33,156 bases of DNA, taken from the NCBI GenBank assembly GCA_004524515.1, contig SDNV01000013.1, positions 1 through 33,156 of the forward strand. The letters are read 5' to 3'. How positions within the stretch are numbered: the first letter of the stretch is position 1; each line of letters begins with the position of its first letter. The notes under the pieces are model-generated. The model made no database searches, was not told where the DNA came from, and worked only from the letters and a program-made list of their open reading frames with translations. The position numbers and the translations under genes are program-made. The DNA comes from Promethearchaeota archaeon. Lineage in GTDB: Archaea; Asgardarchaeota; Lokiarchaeia; Sigynarchaeales; SOKP01. Below are positions 1 to 6,668 of the stretch, in pieces.

Positions 1-2
1 AC

Positions 3-764
3 TTATTAGATTTCATCAAATTTGCTAAATTATTCGATGAAGTTGATCTTGATTTTAAAAAAATAAAAAAATTACTTTCAAAAAACTCTCAATTAAACGA
101 CCTTATTGAAATATTGGATATTTATGATACTAAAATAGCAAGTATTTATCCCTTAGAGGATTTCTCTCTATGTTCAGATAGGGATTATAAGACCACTATT
201 TTGAAAAATTTTCAATTAATGCTTGAGTATTCTATTAAATTAGAGTCGAATCTTATAGTTGTAAATCCATCTATACTAAATACATCAATTGATATTAATA
301 GCATACCAAAATGGAGAATTATCAATAGAACTACAAAACGTCTCCAAGAAATTTCTAAAAGGGCTTATAAAGAAGATATTAATGTGGGCTTCGAATTTTC
401 AACTCAAAAAGGGAGTTCAATCACAACATTAAAGGAGGCTAAAGAAGTGTTGAAACCTCTGGAAAGTCAAGAAAATTTAGGATACATTATCGATACGTTT
501 CATATAGGCATCTTAAAATTAGATTTTAATGAAATTAAAGAAATATTAAATTTTATTTATTTAATTAAACTGGCAGATTTTAATGATAATTCTCCAGAAA
601 ATCAAAAAAGATTATTCCCCGGACAAGGAAGTTTTGACTTCAATAAATTTTATCGATTTCTAGAAAAATTATCATATAATAAAACCTTTTCAATTGAATT
701 ATCTCAATACAAATGTTCAGAGACGTTATTAGAAAAATTTTCTGCTATATTTAAAAAGGTGTAA
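3..764 (+). CDS. Sugar phosphate isomerase/epimerase-like TIM barrel, 5'-truncated by window edge
   Basis: The reading frame is open from base 3 to the stop at 764, so the gene begins outside the window. A TTG at 114 is an internal codon rather than a convincing start. The C-terminal half has the hallmarks of the xylose-isomerase-like (AP endonuclease 2) TIM-barrel superfamily. These are a GFEF strand with a metal-ligand-type Glu, an IDTFHIG segment, a KLADF strand, then a PGQGSFDF loop and a final FSIEL strand ending in Glu. Relatives isomerise or epimerise sugars and hydroxypyruvate with a divalent metal, usually in the cytoplasm. The substrate cannot be read from sequence. The downstream GTPase gene starts 75 bp later. 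The fold call is fairly secure; the specific reaction is unknown. Confidence 0.7.
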   Translation, partial: LLDFIKFAKLFDEVDLDFKKIKKLLSKNSQLNDLIEILDIYDTKIASIYPLEDFSLCSDRDYKTTILKNFQLMLEYSIKLESNLIVVNPSILNTSIDINSIPKWRIINRTTKRLQEISKRAYKEDINVGFEFSTQKGSSITTLKEAKEVLKPLESQENLGYIIDTFHIGILKLDFNEIKEILNFIYLIKLADFNDNSPENQKRLFPGQGSFDFNKFYRFLEKLSYNKTFSIELSQYKCSETLLEKFSAIFKKV

Positions 765-839
765 TTGATTAAGAATATATTATAAGAATAGATTATATTA
801 TAATAAGATCCCATTAATTCAATTAAAATGATAGTATAA

Positions 840-1367
840 ATGCCAAACTACGATTATACCTTTAAAATACTATTATTAGGAGATGCTTCTGTAGGTAAAA
901 CCTCATTCACCAAAAGATATTGCTATAATATCTTTAATCCTTCAGAACGTTTAACTATAGGAGTTGATTTCCATGTTAAAACAATAGATTTAAATGGTAA
1001 AAAAATAAAATTACAAATCTGGGATGTCGGTGGTGAAGAAAGATTTAGATTTCTTCTACCGACTTACACTTTAGGAGCTAATGCGGCGTTTCTGTTATAT
1101 GATATTACTCGCCCTAGTACCTTAGACAACATATCAGAATGGACCTCCATAGTAAGACAAAAAGCAGGAGAAATACCAATTATGCTAATAGGGGCAAAAC
1201 TCGATCTCGCTCAAGAGCAAAGAAATGTACCTAGAGAACATGGTATTCAGATAGCCGAAAAAAACAAAATGGCAGGTTTTAGTGAGCTTTCGAGCAAAGA
1301 TAATATTAATGTGGATGAAGCTTTTGATGCGCTAACTGAATTAACTCTAGATAAAATGAAAGAGTAA
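840..1367 (+). CDS. Rab/Ras-like small GTPase
   Basis: This is a 175-residue single-domain GTPase, close to the usual Ras-superfamily length. The P-loop GDASVGKTS is at residues 14-22. The switch I threonine lies in LTIGVDF (38-44), a Rab-like string. Switch II reads WDVGGEERF (61-69), G4 is GAKLD (118-122) and G5 is SSK (151-153). Two positions are unusual: the switch II catalytic Gln of Rab proteins is Glu, and the Asn of NKxD is Ala. The C-terminus ends LDKMKE with no cysteine, so a prenyl anchor of the eukaryotic kind is absent. Such GTPases are expanded in Asgard archaea. The winged-helix gene follows after about 50 bp and may be co-transcribed. Role in the cell unknown. Confidence 0.9.
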   Translation: MPNYDYTFKILLLGDASVGKTSFTKRYCYNIFNPSERLTIGVDFHVKTIDLNGKKIKLQIWDVGGEERFRFLLPTYTLGANAAFLLYDITRPSTLDNISEWTSIVRQKAGEIPIMLIGAKLDLAQEQRNVPREHGIQIAEKNKMAGFSELSSKDNINVDEAFDALTELTLDKMKE

Positions 1368-1420
1368 TAAAATTAGGTGATCTTGAAATAAGCGAGGAAA
1401 ATTTTATCCAATTATCTAAT

Positions 1421-2350
1421 TTGTTTAATTCACTGGGTATAATCGAGAAAGGAATCGAAAGAATCTACCACTATTTATTACAAAATAAAAAAATAGAAGA
1501 TCTTAAGGATGTATGTAAACAGTTTGGCTTAAGCTTAAAACGGGGCTATAAAATTATAAATGTATTGAGTGGAATGGATTTAGTACAACTATATGATAGA
1601 CCTATGAAAATTAATTTGTCCACTCCTATCTTACCTATTTGGCAAACCATTATTAACCAAAGAATGGAAGAACTTTTAAATGAATTTCAAGAAAAAAAGA
1701 TAAGATGTGAAACCTCCTTTGAGAATTTTCTTGAAAGTTATAATATTAAACAAGAAGTTGTCCAGGAACCTATAGAGTTTATCAATTTCAGTTATGATAA
1801 TTTTGATGAAATGTATTATCCATTATTTGCTCAAAATGAATGTAAAATAGCTATTGGAATTAGATATTCCAACCCTTTAATTGTTTCTCTTCAAAAAAGA
1901 TCAATTAAGGATTTTCCTGAACATTCGAAAACCTCTTTAATCTCAGCAATGAATAAAATTAAAGAGAATATCAAGAATATCAATATTCAAGCTATATTTA
2001 ACAACGAGTTAGTTAATGAAATTTTAAATAGTAAAGAATTTTCAATTTTTACAGAATTTATCGCATCTTTAGATTTTAAATTTAAAAATATTGATGTGCA
2101 TATCACTGAAGAGTCATTTAGCAACTTCAGCCTAACGGATATCGAACTAATCCAACCTAGTTTCGACCCTACTAATAAATTAATGGGAGTCTATATTTCT
2201 CGAAATGAAAATATATATCAGATCTTTTATGAAAAATTTAATGAAATTTTCGAAAGTGGTATCCCAATCAACCAATACTTACAGCAAATTGATGAAGCCT
2301 CTTTTAAAAGTCTGTCAGAAATGCAATCTTTCGTGTTATGCTTACTATAA
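1421..2350 (+). CDS. Winged-helix (TrmB-like) regulator-like protein of unknown function
   Basis: This is a 309-residue protein. Residues about 10-60 look like a winged helix: a helix around IYHYLL, then DVCKQFGLSLKRGYKIINVL as helix-turn-helix, then a short wing before INLSTP. The arrangement resembles TrmB-type transcription regulators. A helical stretch (about 75-110) could be a coiled coil linking to a C-terminal domain I do not recognise. The only ordinary in-frame start is TTG at 1421, with no ribosome site. The frame is open further upstream to about 1355, so an unusual start near the GAGG at 1394 is possible. It lies just after the GTPase gene. DNA binding is inferred; the effector is unknown. 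Confidence 0.5.
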   Translation: MFNSLGIIEKGIERIYHYLLQNKKIEDLKDVCKQFGLSLKRGYKIINVLSGMDLVQLYDRPMKINLSTPILPIWQTIINQRMEELLNEFQEKKIRCETSFENFLESYNIKQEVVQEPIEFINFSYDNFDEMYYPLFAQNECKIAIGIRYSNPLIVSLQKRSIKDFPEHSKTSLISAMNKIKENIKNINIQAIFNNELVNEILNSKEFSIFTEFIASLDFKFKNIDVHITEESFSNFSLTDIELIQPSFDPTNKLMGVYISRNENIYQIFYEKFNEIFESGIPINQYLQQIDEASFKSLSEMQSFVLCLL

Positions 2351-2406
2351 CTCGCTCATTAACTTTAAATGTGGCTGTGAAATATTTAGCAGTGACTAAA
2401 CTCATT

Positions 2407-2934
2407 TTAAAAAAGAAAACGAATAATATAGACCACCACAAATTCTCCTATTATGGCTCCCCCTAACCCTTTAATGGAATTAATACACATTTTTTTAAGT
2501 TTGGCTAATTTTTCCGATTCCTGAATTATAATCTCTGTGGTTCTTGAGGAGAGAAATCCAAAAAATAAACCTAACGGTAAAAATACGATTATAAGAGAAA
2601 TGGACACGGTTAATATAACGGATAATATGCTTGCTTCAGGAGATAATGATACTACTCCTGCTAATACGGGCATACTAATAAAAAGAGACCACAGAGTAAA
2701 ATCAACCCATGCATAGAAATCCAGTTCCACATTGAATCTAATATTTATAATATAGAAAAGAAACGATCCAATAAGAAATGCGACGCTATAAAAAACTAAA
2801 TAAATCGGATAAAGGATAATATTTCCTAAATAAAAGGGATTTACTGGCCAGGGAGCAATATAATGGTCAAAAATAACTACAAATATCATTACCAGTATTG
2901 ATACAATGAGTACATTACTATATGATTTCTCCAT
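2407..2934 (-). CDS. Multi-spanning membrane protein, unknown function
   Basis: This 175-residue protein is dominated by hydrophobic segments, roughly 8-24, 38-65, 78-96, 103-128 and 155-174, giving four to five membrane spans. A short charged cytoplasmic-type loop (SEKLAKLKKM) precedes the last span. There is no signal peptide distinct from the first span and no catalytic motif I recognise. It begins about 200 bp downstream of the dehydratase frame on the same strand, after an oligo-T run and a TATA-like stretch, so it probably has its own promoter. Its 3' end converges on the winged-helix gene, with 56 bp between the two stops. Codon use is like its neighbours. Confidence 0.6.
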   Translation of the reverse strand: MEKSYSNVLIVSILVMIFVVIFDHYIAPWPVNPFYLGNIILYPIYLVFYSVAFLIGSFLFYIINIRFNVELDFYAWVDFTLWSLFISMPVLAGVVSLSPEASILSVILTVSISLIIVFLPLGLFFGFLSSRTTEIIIQESEKLAKLKKMCINSIKGLGGAIIGEFVVVYIIRFLF

Positions 2935-3095
2935 TTTAGACTTAATCCTTTAGGATTAATATAATTTCAATGTTAATATATATATACTTTATTTTATAAG
3001 ATATATAATGAAGAAAATACTATATAGGGCAAGGATACTTGTTATTATTTTAAGTTAAGATAATAATAATTACTCTGATATAAATAAAAATTAAT

Positions 3096-3104
3096 AAAAA
3101 AAAA
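3096..3104 (-). terminator. Oligo-T terminator behind the dehydratase frame
   Basis: Nine consecutive A on the plus strand, hence nine T on the minus strand. They lie about 38 bp beyond the second stop (3142-3144) of the dehydratase frame and over 240 bp beyond the first stop at 3346. Archaeal transcription commonly ends at T runs. The position suggests that the transcript covers the 67-codon continuation. Confidence 0.45.
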
Positions 3105-3141
3105 GAATATTAATTTATTTTATTTGTATTTCTTATCCTTT

Positions 3142-3345
3142 TTACTCCCGCTTTTGTTTTGCTTGCATTGCTTTCCTAAATTTTTCAAGCTGTTTCCTAG
3201 GTGTGACGGTTGGTCGTTCGTATCTTTTGAGTCTAGATTTAATACCAAATAAATATTTTGAAATGTCTTTCAATTTCTCTAGATCATAGCGCATCATCAT
3301 GGTTATCGTTTCCATCTGTGGGTTCGGGTAAGGAGCGAAATGCTC
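3142..3345 (-). other. In-frame C-terminal continuation of the dehydratase beyond an internal TAA
   Basis: After the TAA at 3348-3346 the same minus-strand frame runs on for 67 sense codons to a second TAA at 3144-3142. The continuation begins EHFAPYPNPQMETIT, then RYDLEKLKDISKYLFGI, then a basic tail ending QAKQKRE. The family normally continues after the HGGGS motif with a helix of this kind (an RYDLE...K..AGI-like pattern, from memory). The 454-residue product is short against the usual roughly 490-510. The stretch therefore looks like the real C-terminus of this gene, cut off by one codon. A sequencing error, a recent nonsense mutation or readthrough would all fit. TAA ends most genes here, so it is not reassigned as a sense codon. 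Confidence 0.8.
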
Positions 3346-4710
3346 TTAATGATATAAACTCCCGCCACCATGAAGACCCGCAACCTGCATAAGTCCTGCA
3401 AGATCTGAAACCGCTAAAGCCTCAATTCCTTTAAAACAACGATAAATATATTCAGGTTTAACTCTAGGATTTCTTTTAAGATATTTCATAGCCAATTCAC
3501 CTACTTCTTCAGATGTAAAGGATCCTTCATATGGAAGCGTCGCGATTATCCCTCCAGAAAGGTCTGCTAAGATTTTATATTCTTCATAAATCATCTCTCC
3601 CGCAAGTCGTCTTCCCGCATTTGTTAGTATTTCATCTGGAACCTGAGTACCAGAAGGTGCTTTTTCAGAATGTTTTGCGCTGGATTCTCCCGCAGCAAAT
3701 ACTAATTCAGCCGTTCCAATCAAATGAGAGAGTTTATCTTGAGCGTGAGAGGCCTTTTCAATACCATTATATTCTGCAACTAATGCCGCAGCACTTGCAA
3801 TCACTTCACTTACCGCTGGCTTGCATCCCGTATAGCTGTGACGGTGATAATGAGCAAACATTAATGCGAGAAAGCCCGCATAAGGGGTTTCTCTTGGATC
3901 TCCGTGTCCATTTAAAAAAACTCTTTCATTAGGCACAAACACATCATCAAAAATGATAAATGTCTCCGCATCCCCGATTTCCATAGTAGGGGTTTGGTAT
4001 GTCTCAGGCTGTCTAAAATAAGCAGGTCTTGTAAGTAATTTAACGCCTTCCCAGTCGCAAGGTAGTGCGAAGGCAACCGCATAATCTTTATCTTCTGGCC
4101 CCATATATCTACAAGGCACTACAATCATCTCATCTACATAGGGTGTATTTGTAATGTTGAGTTTGCACCCCCTAACCACAATACCATCTTCCCTGGTTTC
4201 AATCACTCTTAAATACTGATCTGGGTCTTCTTGTTGGTGTGGTCTTTTTAGACGATCTCCTTTAGCATCTGTTTGTGCACAGCTTGCTACCAAATCATTT
4301 TCCTGAAAGAATTCCATATATTTTTTAAACCTTTCATAATAGTTGGTACCAAGGGCTTGATCCATCTCGTAGGTGATGACAGAAAGCCCATTGAGAGCAT
4401 CAATACCCATACATCTTTGGATACATCCACCTACTCGATGGCAAAGTAAGCGCGTCATCAACTGCTTTTTAAGAAGATCATCCTCACTTTGGTGAATATG
4501 AGTGAAGCGATTTATTTTATTTCCCGTTAAGTGAGAGGTGGTTACACAGAGATCAGCGTATTCTTCGCTGTGGGCACAATCAAAGGTCTCTTTGATAATC
4601 CGCATACCTCCTCGTAAACGAGGGTCGTCCCTTCCTACTTTTTCATCGCCGATGTATATATTTGGCTTCATGGATTTTAGTTTTTCGACATATTCTTCAT
4701 ACGTTCTCAT
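3346..4710 (-). CDS. 4-hydroxybutyryl-CoA dehydratase / vinylacetyl-CoA isomerase family, interrupted by in-frame stop
   Basis: Members of this FAD and [4Fe-4S] family convert 4-hydroxybutyryl-CoA to crotonyl-CoA and isomerise vinylacetyl-CoA. In the Clostridium aminobutyricum enzyme the cluster ligands are Cys99, Cys103, His292 and Cys299. Here Cys96, Cys100 (CIQRC), His289 and Cys296 (in HYHRHSYTGCK) sit at the same spacing, each shifted by three. Tyr293, Lys297 and Thr187 also fall at positions matching residues studied in that enzyme. The active-site core is thus intact. The frame ends 'early' at TAA right after HGGGSLYH, and 67 more in-frame codons follow (separate entry). Related 4-hydroxyphenylacetate hydroxylases lack these ligands. 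It is transcribed divergently from the homocitrate-synthase-like gene across a palindromic spacer. Confidence 0.88.
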   Translation of the reverse strand: MRTYEEYVEKLKSMKPNIYIGDEKVGRDDPRLRGGMRIIKETFDCAHSEEYADLCVTTSHLTGNKINRFTHIHQSEDDLLKKQLMTRLLCHRVGGCIQRCMGIDALNGLSVITYEMDQALGTNYYERFKKYMEFFQENDLVASCAQTDAKGDRLKRPHQQEDPDQYLRVIETREDGIVVRGCKLNITNTPYVDEMIVVPCRYMGPEDKDYAVAFALPCDWEGVKLLTRPAYFRQPETYQTPTMEIGDAETFIIFDDVFVPNERVFLNGHGDPRETPYAGFLALMFAHYHRHSYTGCKPAVSEVIASAAALVAEYNGIEKASHAQDKLSHLIGTAELVFAAGESSAKHSEKAPSGTQVPDEILTNAGRRLAGEMIYEEYKILADLSGGIIATLPYEGSFTSEEVGELAMKYLKRNPRVKPEYIYRCFKGIEALAVSDLAGLMQVAGLHGGGSLYH

Positions 4711-4848
4711 TTTTTTAAACCATTTTCTTTAATTTTTTGATTAAATAAATTATAACTAATTATTAAATAAGACGGCTAACTTGATAAATTTTAGATTTTT
4801 TAAAGCACTTAAAAATTGTTTTAATTTTAAATTAACAATTATTATTAA

Positions 4849-4900
4849 TTTGTTCAAAATTTTAAATTGAACAGAACATATCGTTCATATTTTGAACAAT
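4849..4900. promoter_or_regulatory. Operator-like cluster of TGAAC/GTTCA half-sites in divergent spacer
   Basis: The 360-bp spacer (4711-5070) between the dehydratase and the homocitrate-synthase-like gene carries no gene. It holds a perfect 11-bp inverted repeat, TTGTTCAAAAT at 4850-4860 and ATTTTGAACAA at 4889-4899. Between the arms lie further half-sites, TGAAC at 4868-4872 and GTTCA at 4883-4887. Four half-sites within 50 bp of AT-rich DNA look like a regulator-binding region serving both divergent promoters. No regulator can be assigned from sequence. Confidence 0.45.
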
Positions 4901-4981
4901 TAAATAAAAGATCTATCAAAAATTTAAGATAAAATAAAAAAATTTATAATTTAATATGCAATTTAATTATTATATTAAGAG

Positions 4982-5041
4982 AGAGAATTAAAAATATCAA
5001 AATAGAAAAAGCATCATATATTATATGAATTATAATTCTCT
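4982..5041. promoter_or_regulatory. Nested palindromes over the likely promoter of the homocitrate-synthase-like gene
   Basis: A 15-bp palindrome, TCATATATTATATGA (5014-5028), overlaps a TATA-like sequence about 45-55 bp before the first candidate start. It is flanked by a 9-bp inverted repeat, AGAGAATTA at 4982-4990 and TAATTCTCT at 5033-5041. This could be an operator on the core promoter. AT-rich palindromes arise easily by chance, so support is modest. Confidence 0.35.
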
Positions 5042-5070
5042 TTTTTGAATAACCAACTTAAAAAAAACTT

Positions 5071-6450
5071 TTGAGTAAAATGGACAATCGAATCTATATA
5101 TTGGACGTAACAAATAGAGATGGTGTGCAAACAAGTCGACTTGGGCTTGCTAAATTAGAAAAGACGGTTCTTAATATTTTATTAAACAAAATGGGTGTGC
5201 ATCAATCCGAATTTGGATTTCCGACCACACTTCATGAAACCAACTATATTAATGCAAATTTGGAACTTGTCCGAATGGGAGTTTTAGATCCTATAATTTT
5301 ATCGGGTTGGATTCGTGCAATTGAGTCTGACGTAGAGAAAGCAGTGGAACTGACGAGAGTTGAACATTTGAATTTATCGATTTCAACCTCACCTCAAATG
5401 ATAAATGGAAAATTTTTAGGGAAAGTTGGACAAGAGGATGTGATCAGTATGATGGTGGCAGCTGTAAAAAGAGCTAAGGATTTAGGAATAAAAACGATTG
5501 GAGTAAATGCTGAGGATGCGAGTCGGACGTCAATGGATTATCTGTTTAAATTTGGAAATGCTGCCAGAAAAGCAGGAGCAGATCGTTTACGCTATTGTGA
5601 TACCTTAGGGTATGAGAGAAGTTTTCGAATCCATTTTCGATGTAAACAATTAGCTAAAGAATTACAAATACCCATTGAATTGCATACTCATAATGATTTA
5701 GGTATGGCCGTAGCCACTGCACTGGAAGGTGCCAAGGGAGTTATTGAAGAGGGCCAAGATGCTTTTATTAATACCACCGTAAATGGAATGGGAGAGAGAG
5801 CAGGGAATTGCGATTTAATTAGCATATTATTAGCCTTAAAATATGGCGCAGATTTCGATGAACTTGATTTATTGGATCCTAACATTGATTTAAGTAAGTC
5901 ATGGCAAATTGCCAATTATGCGTCTCATTGTTTCGGAGTACCCATACCTGTTAACCAGGTGGGAGTAGGTGAAAATGCATTTGCTCATGAATCAGGCATT
6001 CATGCGGATGGAGCGCTTAAAGATCATAAAAATTATGAATTATATGATTATCATGAATTAGGCCGAGGAGAGAAAATTTTGATTGAAACAGGAAGGTTAA
6101 TTACGACTGGAGAATATTCGGGAATTAGTTCCTTTAAACATATTTATAAAAATTTCGACCTTAAATTTAAAAATGATGACGAGGCACGACAGATTTTGGA
6201 ACTGGTAAGATTTGCTAATGTACATAAACAACGTCCGTTAACTAAAGAAGAATTTATTTTTATCGCAGAATATCCCCGCATTGCGGAGATAATATTAACC
6301 ATGATTCCACCGAAAATTACGATTTATCGCGCTTATATAGAGCATCGAAAAAAGAGATTAGAAGAACAAGATATAAAAGAGAAAGAAACCAAAATGAAAA
6401 AGGTTAATCAAAAAGAAACCCTAAAAACAGAGAAACCATTAATTGAATAA
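5071..6450 (+). CDS. Homocitrate synthase / Re-citrate synthase-like DRE-TIM acyltransferase
   Basis: This is a 459-residue member of the isopropylmalate/homocitrate synthase branch of the DRE-TIM metallolyases, which condense acetyl-CoA with a 2-oxo acid. RDGVQ is at residues 16-20, EDASR at 148-152 and the metal-binding HTHND at 205-209. NGMGERAGN (238-246) and HESGIHADG (306-314) follow; the last motif is typical of Claisen-condensing homocitrate-type enzymes rather than HMG-CoA lyase. It lacks an obvious LeuA regulatory domain and instead ends in a Lys/Glu-rich tail (about 425-459). TTG 5071 or ATG 5080 could start it. Beside acyl-CoA genes, a Re-citrate synthase role (oxaloacetate plus acetyl-CoA) is possible; homocitrate or citramalate synthesis are alternatives. 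Confidence 0.75.
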   Translation: MSKMDNRIYILDVTNRDGVQTSRLGLAKLEKTVLNILLNKMGVHQSEFGFPTTLHETNYINANLELVRMGVLDPIILSGWIRAIESDVEKAVELTRVEHLNLSISTSPQMINGKFLGKVGQEDVISMMVAAVKRAKDLGIKTIGVNAEDASRTSMDYLFKFGNAARKAGADRLRYCDTLGYERSFRIHFRCKQLAKELQIPIELHTHNDLGMAVATALEGAKGVIEEGQDAFINTTVNGMGERAGNCDLISILLALKYGADFDELDLLDPNIDLSKSWQIANYASHCFGVPIPVNQVGVGENAFAHESGIHADGALKDHKNYELYDYHELGRGEKILIETGRLITTGEYSGISSFKHIYKNFDLKFKNDDEARQILELVRFANVHKQRPLTKEEFIFIAEYPRIAEIILTMIPPKITIYRAYIEHRKKRLEEQDIKEKETKMKKVNQKETLKTEKPLIE

Positions 6451-6604
6451 TTAAGTTCTCACTTCTTTTGTAATAATTTTTTTAATCAGTAGAATTAAAA
6501 CTCAATATTTTTTTAAATTCAGAGTATTTTAAATCTATAATTTTTTTTATAAAAAATCTCTCATCTTCAACAAATTTACTGCATTTTTTATCAAATTTAG
6601 TAAA

Positions 6605-6614
6605 ACTATATAAG
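6605..6614 (+). promoter_or_regulatory. TATA-like box before the acyl-CoA ligase
   Basis: ACTATATAAG, preceded by a purine-rich GTAAA that could serve as a BRE. It lies about 65-75 bp before the candidate start codons, which leaves room for a leader of roughly 40 bases. It sits in a gene-free 218-bp gap (6451-6668) that also holds a seven-T run at 6477-6483, likely ending the preceding gene. Confidence 0.4.
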
Positions 6615-6668
6615 GAAGATAATAACCATTATTAATTTAACAACTTTTTTATAAAAAATTTTAAAGAG

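Noticed and set aside
2205..2399. A Cys-containing frame overlapping the end of the winged-helix gene, possibly a frameshifted true C-terminus
   Set aside because: The main frame is continuous to its own stop, and no family pattern supports the alternative end.
3346..3348. TAA read as a sense codon through a changed genetic code
   Set aside because: TAA ends most genes in the window (for example carA1, carB1, pyrG), and pyrrolysine would need TAG.
3531..3932. Plus-strand 133-codon frame inside the dehydratase gene
   Set aside because: It lies antisense to a gene with clear catalytic motifs and has no recognisable sequence of its own.
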